Part shown: piece after piece, positions 8,478 through 17,992 of the stretch
Position numbering within the stretch: position 1 is the stretch's first letter
How the letters are laid out: each line of letters starts with the position of its first letter
DNA from: an uncultured Acidimicrobiaceae bacterium
GTDB taxonomy: Bacteria > Actinomycetota > Acidimicrobiia > Acidimicrobiales > Ilumatobacteraceae
Direction of reading: 5' to 3'
DNA: 64,000 nucleotides
NCBI GenBank assembly: GCA_903919455.1
Contig: CAIXIJ010000115.1
Location: forward strand, 1 to 64,000
Program-made: the position numbers and the translations under genes
The notes under the pieces: generated by a model
The model's input: only the letters and a program-made list of their open reading frames with translations
Databases searched by the model: none
What the model was told of the DNA's origin: nothing

Positions 8478-8827
8478 GCGCGGCTGCGTCGGCCCGGCTG
8501 CTGCTGGCGGCTGTCGCGCACCTGCTTCAGCACGATCACCTGCCCCGGTTCCACCGGAACGCCATCCACCATCACGGCATCACCGTCGTCGAGGTCGTCG
8601 GCCAACGAGTGCGCGCGCCCATCGAGGCGAGCCTTCAACTCGGCCTCCTTGGCTCGCATGGCTCGGCGGCCCTCGGAGAACGCGTCCTTTGCGCGTCCGG
8701 TGGCCTTCTTCACCACAGCCTGAGGCGCGTACTCCACGTAGGCCTCTTTGGCCTTCTTCTTGGCGATGCCAAGCCCGGCGACGCCTGCGACGGCACCTCC
8801 GATGAACCATGTGAGTCGCTTGATCAT
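8474..8827 (-). CDS. small membrane-associated protein, unknown
   Basis: A 117-residue protein with a short hydrophobic N-terminus (MIKRLTWFIGGAVAGVAGLG) that could insert in the membrane, followed by a highly charged, probably helical region (KKKAKEAYVEYAPQAVVKKA ... EGRRAMRAKEAELKARLDGR) and a polar tail. No family is recognised. It overlaps the gene before and the gene after (glcD) by four bases each, so it is firmly inside the operon. With the next gene upstream, also a single-span protein with coiled-coil character, it may form a membrane pair like those found next to alanyl-tRNA synthetase in other actinobacteria, but this is inference. Confidence 0.65.
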   Translation of the reverse strand: MIKRLTWFIGGAVAGVAGLGIAKKKAKEAYVEYAPQAVVKKATGRAKDAFSEGRRAMRAKEAELKARLDGRAHSLADDLDDGDAVMVDGVPVEPGQVIVLKQVRDSRQQQPGRRSRA

Positions 8828-9213
8828 GATGCCTTGCGCTCCTTGCGGCGGAGACGGCGTACCGCACGAGAGGTTCCGGTGCCGAGCGCCACGGTCTTGA
8901 TCATCGGCGCCGACAATGCGGCTCTGGCCATGCGACTGCCGCCCGCCATGGCGCCGCTGATGGCCTCAGCCGAGCCGAGCACACGGTCGAACCGTTCGAG
9001 ATCGTCTCGGGCCTCTTCCACGACCGCCCGCGTATCGCTGGTGGTGACACGTAGTTCTTGCAACAGCGGGCGCGTTTCCGCGCGCAGGCTCTCCACTTCG
9101 AAGCGCAATGCCTTCAAGCTGTCGAGCACCCGCATCAGCACCACGACCAACGCTGCGAAGCCGATACAACACAGGACGGCAGCCATGAGGACAGCAAGTT
9201 CTCCAGCGGTCAT
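8824..9213 (-). CDS. single-span coiled-coil membrane protein (DUF948-like)
   Basis: A 129-residue protein. Residues 5-27 (ELAVLMAAVLCCIGFAALVV) form one membrane helix. About residues 28-80 form a heptad-rich charged helix (LKALRFEVESLRAETRPLLQ, then VVEEARDDLERFDRVLGSAE). The C-terminus is basic (RRLRRKERKAS). This resembles the DUF948-type proteins common in Gram-positives, whose role is unclear. Its ATG overlaps the rarA stop by four bases, and it overlaps the next gene by four. The inner-face basic tail could contact nucleic acid or lipid head groups, which is speculation. Confidence 0.7.
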   Translation of the reverse strand: MTAGELAVLMAAVLCCIGFAALVVVLMRVLDSLKALRFEVESLRAETRPLLQELRVTTSDTRAVVEEARDDLERFDRVLGSAEAISGAMAGGSRMARAALSAPMIKTVALGTGTSRAVRRLRRKERKAS

Positions 9214-10493
9214 GACTCCTCCTTCCGTTGCGCCATACGCTCGGCCACCCTGGCCTCGTTACCGTGCACTGTTGGGTCGTAGTAGCGCTTGTCGATCTGT
9301 TCGGTGGGCAGATACTGCTGCGCCACCCACCCATTCGGGTGATCATGAGGGTAGTCGTAGCCGACACCATGCCCAAGGACCTGCGCCCCCTGATAGTGCG
9401 CGTCGCGAAGGTGCGGTGGCACCTCGCCCACTGCACCGGCCTGCACGTCGCCGCGCGCGTTCCAGATGGCCAGCGCGGCCCTGTTGCTCTTGGGTGCTGT
9501 TGCGAGATGGATGGCGGCCTGCGACAGGCTGAGTTGCGCTTCGGGCAGTCCGACGTGGTCGAGTGCCTGGCTCGCAGCCACCGCTACCAGGAGCGACTGC
9601 GGGTCGGCCATACCCACGTCTTCGCTCGCGAAGATGATCATTCTGCGGGCAATGAACCGAGCGTCTTCTCCGGCCTCGAGCATCCGAGCCAGGTAGTACA
9701 CAGACGCCTGCGGATCGCTGCCGCGCATGCTCTTGATGAACGCGCTCACCACGTCGTAGTGGTCGTCGCGCCCGTACCGCAGGGCGCTGGTTCCCAGCGC
9801 TGACTCCACGTGCTCCAGCGACACTCGCCCCGGGTGCGACAACGCGCACGCAACTTCCAACGCAGTCAGCACCTGCCGCCCATCGCCACCGGAACGATCG
9901 GCGAGATACGTCACCGCATCGTCGTCGGCCTCGCGCCCCTCGGCCTGGAGACCACGGAGAATCAGCGTGGTGATGTCGTCGTGCCGAAGAGGTTCGAGAC
10001 GAAACAGCGTGCTGCGGCTACGCAGCGGTGCGTTCACTTCGAAAAACGGGTTCTCGGTGGTGGCGCCGATCAGGGTGAGGGTGCCGTCCTCCACAGCGGG
10101 AAGCAGGGCGTCCTGCTGGCTCTTCGAGAAGCGATGGATCTCGTCGAGGAACAGAATCGTGCCCCGTCCGTGTTCGCCGAGCCGGTGGCGCGCCCGCTCG
10201 ATCACTTCCCGCACGTCCTTCACGCCCGCTGTGACGGCGCTGAGTTGCTCGAAGGCACGCTTGGTACTGCCCGCCACAGCGAGCGCCAGCGTGGTCTTGC
10301 CGGTACCCGGAGGGCCCCAGAAGATGGCGCTGGTGAGTCGATCCTGCTCCACCAACCGCCGCAGCGGCTTGTTCGGCCCAACGAGGTGTTCCTGGCCCAC
10401 CACATCGTCGAGCGTTCGCGGCCGAAGGCGCGCTGCCAGGGGCGCCTGCTGACGCAGACGATCCTCCGCGGCAGCGCTGAACAGATCGGACAC
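9210..10493 (-). CDS. rarA: replication-associated recombination protein RarA
   Basis: A 427-residue AAA+ ATPase of the RarA/MgsA/WRNIP1 family, which acts at stalled replication forks. Walker A is GPPGTGKTTLA, Walker B is ILFLDEIHRFSK, and the sensor region is GATTENPFFEVN. FEQLSAVTAGVKDVREVIE is typical of the family and absent from RuvB and DnaX. The C-terminal tetramerisation part is complete. The start is GTG 10493 (MSDLFSAAAEDRL). The longer open frame to 10598 would run into the NUDIX gene and shows no homology. It follows the NUDIX gene by 17 bases. Confidence 0.93.
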   Translation of the reverse strand: MSDLFSAAAEDRLRQQAPLAARLRPRTLDDVVGQEHLVGPNKPLRRLVEQDRLTSAIFWGPPGTGKTTLALAVAGSTKRAFEQLSAVTAGVKDVREVIERARHRLGEHGRGTILFLDEIHRFSKSQQDALLPAVEDGTLTLIGATTENPFFEVNAPLRSRSTLFRLEPLRHDDITTLILRGLQAEGREADDDAVTYLADRSGGDGRQVLTALEVACALSHPGRVSLEHVESALGTSALRYGRDDHYDVVSAFIKSMRGSDPQASVYYLARMLEAGEDARFIARRMIIFASEDVGMADPQSLLVAVAASQALDHVGLPEAQLSLSQAAIHLATAPKSNRAALAIWNARGDVQAGAVGEVPPHLRDAHYQGAQVLGHGVGYDYPHDHPNGWVAQQYLPTEQIDKRYYDPTVHGNEARVAERMAQRKEES

Positions 10494-10510
10494 GATGTCG
10501 ACGGTAGCCG

Positions 10511-10963
10511 TCAGAGGGTGCCGAGGACGCGCTGGTAGGCGGCGCGGCGAAATTCGGGCACGTGGTCGATGAGCCAACCGGTGGTGACCCACTTCCACGC
10601 CACGAACTCGCTGCCATCGGGCGCCGGCACGATGCCCTCATGATGCGCGTTGAAGAGAAACCAGCGCTGCACCTGTCCGATCCGATCCCTACGGCCCGGC
10701 TTGCCCTTGCGGAGGTCGTCGGGCCACTCGTAGGCCACCCAGTCGGGGTATTCGGCCAGCACATCCACCTGGTCGGCTCCGAGCCCAGTCTCCTCCATCA
10801 ACTCACGCCAGGCCGCGTCGATGGGCGTCTCACCCTCATTCATGCCGCCCTGGGGCAACTGCCAACTGCCGCGCGCATCAACCCGCTCGAACGCCATGAC
10901 GTGTTCGAGATCGGGGTGCCGCACCACGATCACCACGCCTGCACGAAAGAACAGGCCCGCCAC
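10511..10963 (-). CDS. NUDIX hydrolase (RppH-like)
   Basis: A 150-residue NUDIX protein from GTG 10963. The Nudix box begins in QLPQGGMNEGETPIDAAWRE and continues LMEETGL, matching G-x5-E-x7-RE-L-x-EE-x-G. The WQLPQGG context and the C-terminal half resemble RppH/diadenosine polyphosphate hydrolases. Possible roles are 5' pyrophosphate removal from mRNA or clearance of Ap4A. Ap4A is a side product of aminoacyl-tRNA synthetases, and aspS lies only six bases upstream in the same operon, which makes dinucleotide clearance an attractive guess. Confidence 0.82.
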   Translation of the reverse strand: MAGLFFRAGVVIVVRHPDLEHVMAFERVDARGSWQLPQGGMNEGETPIDAAWRELMEETGLGADQVDVLAEYPDWVAYEWPDDLRKGKPGRRDRIGQVQRWFLFNAHHEGIVPAPDGSEFVAWKWVTTGWLIDHVPEFRRAAYQRVLGTL

Positions 10964-10969
10964 CGTTGA

Positions 10970-12715
10970 TCAGGCCTTCGGCGGCAGCACCCGGATACCG
11001 AGTTCGTCCAGTTGCTTCTGGATGACCGCGGTAGGTGCATTGGTCATCGGGTCTTGGCCCGATTGCGTCTTCGGGAAGGCGATGACCTCGCGGATGTTTT
11101 CCTCGCCGGCGAGGATGGCCACCAGACGGTCGATGCCGAACGCGAAGCCACCGTGCGGCGGAGCGCCGTAGCGGAACGGGTTGAGGAAGAAGCCGAACTT
11201 CTTCTGCGCCTCTTCATCGCTGATGCCCAAGATGGAGAACACCCGAGCCTGCAGTTCGTGCTGGTGGATTCGGATGGAGCCCGAACCGAGTTCCCAACCG
11301 TTCAACACGAGGTCGTATGCCTGGCTGCGCACCGACAGCGGATCCGACTCCAGCATGTGCACATCGTCGGGGTGCGGCTGCGTGAAGGGGTGGTGTCCGG
11401 GCCGCGGTCGGCCGCTGACCTCATCGACTCCCACGAACATGGGGAAATCCACGACCCAGAGGTAGCGATACGGACCTTCGAACACCGGCGGGCGACCAAT
11501 GTCGTTGCGCAAGGTGCCCAGCACTTCGCAGGCCGTGTCCCACTTGTCGGCCACGATGAGCAGCAGGTCGCCGGGCTGGGCCGAGAGCTTCTCGCGCAGC
11601 GCTGCGGTTTCGGCCTCAGAGAGGAACTTCGCCACGGGCGACTCGAACGTGCCGTCGGCAGCAACCTTCAGCCACACGAGGCCCTTGGCGCCCATCTGCT
11701 TGGCCTTGTCGGTCATCGCGTCGAGCTTGTTGCGACCGAATTCTTCGGCCTTGCCCGAAGCGTTGATGCCCTTGATGGCGGCAGCGCCAGCGAACGCCTT
11801 GAATTCGGTGGCGGCGAACACGTCGGTGAGCTCTTGCAGTTCCATGCCGAAACGCAGGTCGGGCTTGTCGCTGCCGAAGCGGTTCATGGCCTCGTGCCAC
11901 GTGATCTTCACGATCTCGCCGCCGGTGTCCTTGCCGGCAGCCTCGGCGGCAGCCAACACCGCAGCGCCGATGGCCGTGTGTACGTCGTCCTGGTTCACGA
12001 AGCTCATCTCAGCATCGAGCTGCATGAACTCGTACTGGCGATCGGCGCGCAGGTCTTCGTCGCGCAGGCAGCGAGCCAGCTGGTAGTAACGGTCGATGCC
12101 GGCCACCATGAGCAGCTGCTTGAACAGCTGCGGGCTCTGCGGGAGTGCGTAGAACGAGCCCGGCTGCTGACGGCTGGGCACGATGAACTCGCGAGCACCT
12201 TCGGGGGTGCTGGGCACCAGCATCGGGGTCTCCACCTCGACGAAGCCCTGTGCCTCCATGGCGCCACGGATGGCGCTGTTCACGGCGGCACGCAGACGCA
12301 GGTTGCGCTGCATCCGCTCGCGGCGAATGTCGAGGAAGCGGTACTGCAGGCGAGTGTTCTCGGCAACCTGATCGGCACGCTCGCTGATGGGGAACGGCGG
12401 AGCCTCGGCGTTGTTGAGCACCTCCACCTGGCAGTCCTGCAGCTCGATACCACCTGTGGGGATGCGGCTGTTCACGTTCTCGGCCGGTCGGGCGGCGACG
12501 GTGCCGGTGACGCGCAGCACGTACTCGGCACGCACGTCGACGGTGTTGTCGACCACGCATTGGGTGACACCAGTGTGGTCGCGGAGGTCGACGAACGCGA
12601 GCTTCTCGCCGTGCTCGCGGCGGGTTGCCACCCAGCCGGTGAGGGTGACGATCTGGCCGATCTGCTCGGGACGCAGCTCGCCGCACTGATGGGTACGCAT
12701 GGACGTGGAGGTCAT
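10970..12715 (-). CDS. aspS: aspartyl-tRNA synthetase
   Basis: A 581-residue class II synthetase of bacterial length. The N-terminal OB-fold anticodon domain (about 1-105, TGWVATRREHGEKLAFVDLR) is followed by the catalytic core with motif 2 (CLRDEDLRADRQYEFMQLD) and motif 3 (GFAFGIDRLVAILAG). The bacterial GAD insertion domain lies between them, about 290-410. It charges tRNA-Asp. Whether it also charges tRNA-Asn cannot be judged from this window. The ATG at 12715 overlaps the hisS stop as ATGA, so the two synthetases are translationally coupled. Confidence 0.97.
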   Translation of the reverse strand: MTSTSMRTHQCGELRPEQIGQIVTLTGWVATRREHGEKLAFVDLRDHTGVTQCVVDNTVDVRAEYVLRVTGTVAARPAENVNSRIPTGGIELQDCQVEVLNNAEAPPFPISERADQVAENTRLQYRFLDIRRERMQRNLRLRAAVNSAIRGAMEAQGFVEVETPMLVPSTPEGAREFIVPSRQQPGSFYALPQSPQLFKQLLMVAGIDRYYQLARCLRDEDLRADRQYEFMQLDAEMSFVNQDDVHTAIGAAVLAAAEAAGKDTGGEIVKITWHEAMNRFGSDKPDLRFGMELQELTDVFAATEFKAFAGAAAIKGINASGKAEEFGRNKLDAMTDKAKQMGAKGLVWLKVAADGTFESPVAKFLSEAETAALREKLSAQPGDLLLIVADKWDTACEVLGTLRNDIGRPPVFEGPYRYLWVVDFPMFVGVDEVSGRPRPGHHPFTQPHPDDVHMLESDPLSVRSQAYDLVLNGWELGSGSIRIHQHELQARVFSILGISDEEAQKKFGFFLNPFRYGAPPHGGFAFGIDRLVAILAGEENIREVIAFPKTQSGQDPMTNAPTAVIQKQLDELGIRVLPPKA

Positions 12716-13986
12716 GACGTTGCTTTCCTGATGTGAAGGATGAGATCGGAGCGAGGGACCACCGCTTGGCCGCTCGCAGTGTCGGGCCCGGCAGGTTCGG
12801 CTCGCAGCGGGCGAACCACCACAGTGCCGGCCTCGACTTCGTTGCTGCCCACGATGACGGCGAACGCAGCACCGCTGCGGTCGGCCACCTTCATCTGGCT
12901 CTTCATGCTGCGGTTCTCGTACGCACGATCGGCGCTGAGACCAGCGGCGCGAAGTTCGGAGGTGATCCGGAGTGCCTCAGCGCCACCAGTGGTGTCGACC
13001 ACGAACACGTCGACCGATGGTGAAGGAGCTGCGAACACGCCTTCGTCGTCGCATGCCAGAAGGGTACGGTCGAGACCCATCGCAAAGCCAACGCCTGGGG
13101 TGGGCTTGCCGCCGAGTGCCTCCACCAGACCGTCGTAGCGGCCACCGCCACCGAGAGCGTTCTGTGCCGAGTCGAGCGTGCCGCCCTGATACTCGAACGT
13201 GGTGTGGCGGTAGTAGTCGAGGCCGCGCACCAACTTGGGTTCGACGGTGAACGGAATGCCCAGCACCGAAAGACCGGCCTGCACCGCAGCGAAGTGAGTG
13301 GCCGCCTTCTCGCTGTAGAACTCGGCGATCTTCGGAGCCGATGCCACGAGCGGCGCATCCTGCTCGCGCTTGGAGTCCAGCACGCGCAGCGGATTCTTCT
13401 CCAGCGTCACGCGGCTCTCAGCGCTGAGCGCTTCGAGGTTGGCTTCGAAGTGCGCCTTCAGTGCCTGCACGTAGCGGGCACGGTCGTCGGGCTCTCCGAG
13501 TGAGTTCACGACGAGCTTCACCTGCTGCAGACCGAGCGCCCTGTAGAACTCCCAGCCGAGGGCGATGATCTCCACGTCGAGGTTCGGGTCGTCGGCACCG
13601 AGCACCTCGATGCCCACCTGGTCGAACTGCCGGTATCGGCCACGCTGGGGCTTCTCGTACCGGAACATCGAGCCCGTGTACCAAATCTTCCACGGCACCT
13701 GAGGGCTGTGCTGCACGAACGCTCGGCAGATCGACGCAGTCAATTCGGGCCGCAGCGCAATGTGGCGCCCGCCCTTGTCGACGAAGTCGTACATCTCTTT
13801 GCTCACCACGTCGGTTGCATCGCCGATGCGTTGGAATACACCAAGATCTTCCAGCAAGGGCGACATCACCTGGCCGTACCCGCCGCTCTGCGCCACGTGG
13901 GCGAAGACATCCACGAACCGGCGCCACCGCGCAGATTCGGGGGGAAGGATGTCGCGCATCCCTGGGCTGGTCTGGAACTCCGGCAC
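12712..13986 (-). CDS. hisS: histidyl-tRNA synthetase
   Basis: A 424-residue class II synthetase. FRYEKPQRGRYRQFDQVGIE is motif 2, RGLDYYRHTTFEY is the histidine-binding motif, and PTPGVGFAMGLDRTLL is motif 3. A C-terminal anticodon-binding domain follows. The start is assigned to GTG 13986 (MPEFQTSPGMRDILPPES) because family members begin about ten residues before RDILP. The frame stays open far upstream into rel, where the translation has no homology. It sits 50 bases after rel and is coupled to aspS, a common arrangement in actinobacteria. Confidence 0.95.
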   Translation of the reverse strand: MPEFQTSPGMRDILPPESARWRRFVDVFAHVAQSGGYGQVMSPLLEDLGVFQRIGDATDVVSKEMYDFVDKGGRHIALRPELTASICRAFVQHSPQVPWKIWYTGSMFRYEKPQRGRYRQFDQVGIEVLGADDPNLDVEIIALGWEFYRALGLQQVKLVVNSLGEPDDRARYVQALKAHFEANLEALSAESRVTLEKNPLRVLDSKREQDAPLVASAPKIAEFYSEKAATHFAAVQAGLSVLGIPFTVEPKLVRGLDYYRHTTFEYQGGTLDSAQNALGGGGRYDGLVEALGGKPTPGVGFAMGLDRTLLACDDEGVFAAPSPSVDVFVVDTTGGAEALRITSELRAAGLSADRAYENRSMKSQMKVADRSGAAFAVIVGSNEVEAGTVVVRPLRAEPAGPDTASGQAVVPRSDLILHIRKATS

Positions 13987-14036
13987 GGTGATCAAGGCTA
14001 CCGGTAGGGGCGCCTCAGGACCGGCGATGTTTCGGC

Positions 14037-16256
14037 TCAGCCGCCCTTGCCGGGCACCAGCCGGTAGGCCTCGTAGACGGAATCGATGTGCTTGATGGTG
14101 CGCAGCACCGATTCCAGGTGGCTGGGGTCGCCCATCTCGAACTCGAATCGCATCTTGGCAACCCGGTCGCTGCCCGTGTGAGTGCTGCACGCGACGATGT
14201 TCACGTGTTGCTCGCTCAGCGAGTTGGCCACATCGCGCAGCAGCTTGGATCGGTCGAGCGCCACCACTTCCACAGCCGCACGGAACAGCGCCTTGGACTG
14301 GTCGCCGTCCCACTCCACATCGATGAGGCGAGCGCTCTGCTCGCTCATGAGGCTTTCGGCGTTGGCGCAGTCGGCGCGGTGCACCGACACGCCGCGACCG
14401 CGGGTGACGAAACCGATGATCTGGTCGCCGGGTACCGGAGTGCAGCAACGCGACAGACGCACCAACACGTCGTCGAGGCCCTCCACGTGCACACCGACGT
14501 TGTTGTGCGGACGGCGAGGGCCGGTGCGAGGAAGCACGGTGGCCGGCAACTGTTCGCCGATCCCATCGCTCTGCAGGTTGCGGGCCACCTTGTTGGCGAT
14601 GGATCGAGCCGACACGTGGCCTTCGCCAATGGCCGCCAGGAGCGAGTCGAGGTCTGCGTACGACGCCGCCTCGATCTCCTCGGCCAACGCATCGCTGGCC
14701 CAGATACGCGTGACGGGCAAACCCTCGCGGCGTAGTTCCTTCGTGAGGTCTTCGCGGCCGGTCTCCACCATGTCGTCGCGCCGCTCACGGGAGAACCACT
14801 GCTTGATCTTGTTGCGCGCCCGCGGCGACTCGACGAACTGCAGCCAGTCTTGGGTGGGCCCGGCGCTCTCCACCTTGGAGGTGAAGATTTCGCACGTGTC
14901 GCCGCTCTTCATGTGGTGGTGCAAGGGCACCAGTCGGCCGTTCACCTTGGCCCCGATGCAGGCATGACCCACCTCGGTGTGCACGGCGTACGCGAAGTCG
15001 ACCGCTGTTGCTCCCACTGGCAGGGTGACGACCTTGCCCTTCGGGGTGAAGACGAACACCTCGTCCTGCTCGAGGTCGGTCTTCAGGTTCTCCATGAAGG
15101 CTGCCGGATCGCTGATCTCGGCCTGCCAATCGATGATGCGGTTCAGCCAGTCGATTTCGGTGGAGGCACCGATGCCGTCCTTGTATGCCCAGTGTGCAGC
15201 CACGCCCCATTCGGCACGCTGGTGCATCTCGCGGGTGCGGATCTGCACCTCCACCACCTTGCCGCCGGGCCCGATGACCGTGGTGTGCAGGCTTTGGTAG
15301 AGGTTGAACTTCGGCATTGCGATGTAGTCCTTGAACCGACCCACCACCGGCTTATAGCGGCCGTGGATGCAGCCCAGCGCGGCGTAGCAATCTTTCACCG
15401 AGTCCACGATCACCCGAATGGCGATGAGGTCGAAGATGTCGTCGAACTCCCGCCCCTTCTGCACCATCTTTTCGTAGATGCTCCAGAGGTGCTTACCGCG
15501 GCCTGTCACGTCGGCGGTGATGTTCAACTCCAGGAGACGCGCCTGCACCTCGGCAATCGACCTCGCCAGGTACACCTCGCGCTCGGGCGAGCGACTCCAC
15601 ACCAGGTGGTCGAGTTCGGCGTATCGCTTCGGATACAGCGCTGCGAACGACAGGTCTTCGAGTTGCTGCTTCAGTTCCTGCATACCGAGGCGGTGTGCCA
15701 GTGGCGCATAGATCTCGAGCGTCTCGTGGGCGATTCGCTGCTGCTTCTCAGCCGGCATGGCGGCGATGGTGCGCATGTTGTGCAGGCGATCGGCGAGCTT
15801 GATGATGAGCACGCGCAGGTCGCGGGCCATGGCCACCAGCATCTTGCGCATCGTGGCGGCCTGCTGGGCCTCCTTGCTGTCGAACTGAAGGCGCTCGAGC
15901 TTCGTGACGCCGTCGACGATTTGGGCCACCTCGGCGCCAAATCCGATCTCCACATCAGCCAGCGTGATCTCGGTGTCCTCGACGGCGTCGTGCAGCAACG
16001 CGGCGGCCAGCGACACCTCATCCAAACCCAGTTCGGCGACAATCTGAGCGACCGCCAACGGATGATTGATGTAGCTCTCGCCGCTGCTGCGCTGCTGATG
16101 GCGATGCGCTTCCTTCGCCGTCTCGTAGGCACGGTTGATCATCACGACCGACGCCTTGGGGTGGCGACGGCGATACGCCGTAAGGAGCGGCGTCAGTTCC
16201 TCGGCCGTTGCGTTCTGATGGCGACGCCACGGCAGAACGCGGTCGACCGCAGCCAT
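14037..16256 (-). CDS. rel: bifunctional (p)ppGpp synthetase/hydrolase Rel
   Basis: A 739-residue long RelA/SpoT homologue. The N-terminal HD hydrolase domain has SYINHPLAVAQIV and ALLHDAVEDTEIT (H89-D90 and E93-D94), so the hydrolase looks intact. The synthetase domain follows at about 245-360. The TGS domain includes VFVFTPKGKVVTLPVGATAV, and an ACT domain closes the protein. It makes and degrades the alarmone during amino-acid starvation, sensed on ribosomes. The ATG at 16256 shares one base with the apt stop (TGATG). The secD-secF-apt-rel order is conserved in actinobacteria and supports the start and identity. Confidence 0.96.
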   Translation of the reverse strand: MAAVDRVLPWRRHQNATAEELTPLLTAYRRRHPKASVVMINRAYETAKEAHRHQQRSSGESYINHPLAVAQIVAELGLDEVSLAAALLHDAVEDTEITLADVEIGFGAEVAQIVDGVTKLERLQFDSKEAQQAATMRKMLVAMARDLRVLIIKLADRLHNMRTIAAMPAEKQQRIAHETLEIYAPLAHRLGMQELKQQLEDLSFAALYPKRYAELDHLVWSRSPEREVYLARSIAEVQARLLELNITADVTGRGKHLWSIYEKMVQKGREFDDIFDLIAIRVIVDSVKDCYAALGCIHGRYKPVVGRFKDYIAMPKFNLYQSLHTTVIGPGGKVVEVQIRTREMHQRAEWGVAAHWAYKDGIGASTEIDWLNRIIDWQAEISDPAAFMENLKTDLEQDEVFVFTPKGKVVTLPVGATAVDFAYAVHTEVGHACIGAKVNGRLVPLHHHMKSGDTCEIFTSKVESAGPTQDWLQFVESPRARNKIKQWFSRERRDDMVETGREDLTKELRREGLPVTRIWASDALAEEIEAASYADLDSLLAAIGEGHVSARSIANKVARNLQSDGIGEQLPATVLPRTGPRRPHNNVGVHVEGLDDVLVRLSRCCTPVPGDQIIGFVTRGRGVSVHRADCANAESLMSEQSARLIDVEWDGDQSKALFRAAVEVVALDRSKLLRDVANSLSEQHVNIVACSTHTGSDRVAKMRFEFEMGDPSHLESVLRTIKHIDSVYEAYRLVPGKGG

Positions 16257-16783
16257 CAGTACAGCGCCAGGCTCTCGATGCGGTGACCCGCAAGCCGCTC
16301 TCGACCACCCAGGCCACCGAGCTCCAGGAGGAAGCCAAGGCCTACCACCGAGCCGCCGAGTGCTTCCACCAGACGGCAGGTGGCCTCGGCAGTGCCCCCC
16401 GTGGCGAGCACGTCGTCGACCACCAGGATGCGCTCGCCGGGATGGATGGCGTCGCGATGCATCTCGAGCTTGTCGCGGCCGTACTCGAGCGAGTACTCCT
16501 CGCGCACCACAGCCCATGGCAGCTTGCCGGCCTTGCGCACCGGGATGAACGAGGCGTTCATGCAGTAGGCCACCGGGGCGGCAACGATGAAGCCTCGGGC
16601 CTCCATGCCCAGCACACGGTCGACTTCCAGACCATCGAAGCGCTCCACGAGTTCGGAGATGCAGCGATGGAAGCCATCGGCATCGCCGAGCAGCGGAGTG
16701 ATGTCGCGGAAGGTGACACCCGGCGTGGGGTAATCGGGAATGTCGCGGACCAGTTCAGTGATCCATTGACCGTTCGTCGCCAT
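16256..16783 (-). CDS. apt: adenine phosphoribosyltransferase
   Basis: A 175-residue type I phosphoribosyltransferase for purine salvage, converting adenine and PRPP to AMP. VDRVLGMEARGFIVAAPVAY and the PRPP-binding loop ILVVDDVLATGGTAEA are the family marks, and the length is normal. Start is ATG 16783. It lies 24 bases after secF and shares a base with rel. Pairing of apt with the alarmone enzyme is frequent in actinobacteria. Confidence 0.95.
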   Translation of the reverse strand: MATNGQWITELVRDIPDYPTPGVTFRDITPLLGDADGFHRCISELVERFDGLEVDRVLGMEARGFIVAAPVAYCMNASFIPVRKAGKLPWAVVREEYSLEYGRDKLEMHRDAIHPGERILVVDDVLATGGTAEATCRLVEALGGSVVGLGFLLELGGLGGRERLAGHRIESLALY

Positions 16784-16807
16784 GGGTGAAGGGTATCCGG
16801 CCTGGTC

Positions 16808-17992
16808 TCAGGCCCGGCGCTTCTTCTTGCGGGGGCGTGGCGTGTGGGTGAGCACCTCGGTGGGCGACTGCACCGACTGTGGCACGAGCGCGTCAGCCGT
16901 GTCGGCGGACGACCGCTGGCGACCACCCTCACGTCGGCTGCTGGGCGCACCACCGTGCACGAGGCGCTCGAGTTCCGCGCCGGTGGCATGGCGACCGCGC
17001 AGGCTCTTGTAGCGGGGCTCTCGCTCTTTGGCCATCGCCACCAATGGCGAGGCCACGAAGATGGACGAGTACGAGCCGGTAAGCAGGCCGATGAGCAGCG
17101 CCAACGCAAACTCTCGGAGTGTTGCGGCACCGAGAATGCCCGAGCCGAGCACCAGCAACGACAGCACCGGCAACACTGCGGCAAGGCTGGTGTTCAGCGA
17201 GCGCATGAGCACCTGGTTCATCGACACGTTGAGAATGTCGCCGTACGGCATGCGGTAACCCGCATACCGATCCTGGTTCTCGTCGAGCTTGTCGAACACC
17301 ACGATGGTGTCGTAGAGCGAGAAACCCAAGATCGTGAGGAACGCCACCACGGTGGCCGGGGTGACCTCGAAGCCAAGCAGCGAGTACACGCCCACACTGA
17401 GCAACACGTCGTGCAGCATGGCCACGATGGCAGCGAGCGCCATGCGCCATTCCAAACGCCAGGCGATGAAGATCGACACAAGGATCATGAAGACGATGAG
17501 CGCCTTCACCGCCTTCTGCGTGATGCTGCTACCCCAACTCGAACTCACCAGTTGGGTGGCCACGCTCTCTGCGGGCACATCGGCAGCCTTGGCGAAAGCC
17601 TCCTGTACCTTCTGACGCACGGAGTCGGGCTGGTCGCCCACCTGCACCTCGAGGCTTCGACCCGTCTCCTTCGAGGTGAGGATCTGCACCTTGGCGGTGG
17701 CACCGTCGAGGCCCTGCGCATCGAGGATGTCGCGCGCCTGGCTCTCGGTCATGGTCTCGGTGGGTACCTCCCACAACACGCCGCCCTTGAACTCGAGGCT
17801 CAGGTTCAGCCCGCTCACGAGCAGCGACACGATGCTGATGACCAGCAACGCGCCAGAGACACCGAGACCGAGGAAACGACGACCGTAGAAGTCGATGGAT
17901 GTTTCGCCGTGGTAGAGGCGGCCCAGTGCGCTGCGACGCTGCGGTGCCGGCGCAGGAACCGGTGTCTCTTCAGGGGTGAGAATGTCGGTCAT
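16808..17992 (-). CDS. secF: protein-export membrane protein SecF
   Basis: A 394-residue Sec accessory membrane protein. The first membrane segment is at about residues 45-65 (GALLVISIVSLLVSGLNLSL) and is followed by LEFKGGVLWEVP, the SecF version of the DLQGG region. A periplasmic domain leads into five more membrane helices with the RND-type core (VTPATVVAFLTILGFSLYDT, then IVVFDKLDEN). The basic C-terminal tail ends in RPRKKKRRA. It uses proton motive force with SecD to aid protein release at SecYEG. The ATG at 17992 overlaps the secD stop as ATGA. Confidence 0.95.
   Translation of the reverse strand: MTDILTPEETPVPAPAPQRRSALGRLYHGETSIDFYGRRFLGLGVSGALLVISIVSLLVSGLNLSLEFKGGVLWEVPTETMTESQARDILDAQGLDGATAKVQILTSKETGRSLEVQVGDQPDSVRQKVQEAFAKAADVPAESVATQLVSSSWGSSITQKAVKALIVFMILVSIFIAWRLEWRMALAAIVAMLHDVLLSVGVYSLLGFEVTPATVVAFLTILGFSLYDTIVVFDKLDENQDRYAGYRMPYGDILNVSMNQVLMRSLNTSLAAVLPVLSLLVLGSGILGAATLREFALALLIGLLTGSYSSIFVASPLVAMAKEREPRYKSLRGRHATGAELERLVHGGAPSSRREGGRQRSSADTADALVPQSVQSPTEVLTHTPRPRKKKRRA

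Noticed and set aside
8981-8996. TCGAACCGTTCGA, similar to the actinobacterial SOS box
   Set aside because: The LexA box needs a four-base spacer (TCGAAC-N4-GTTCGA). The spacing is wrong and the site is inside a coding region.
11012-12736. 574-codon open frame antisense to aspS
   Set aside because: GC-rich genes often leave an open frame on the opposite strand. Its translation is rich in His, Arg and Val without recognisable domains, while aspS is certain.
14850-16286. 478-codon open frame antisense to rel
   Set aside because: Composition is histidine- and valine-rich with no domain, and it lies opposite a highly conserved gene.
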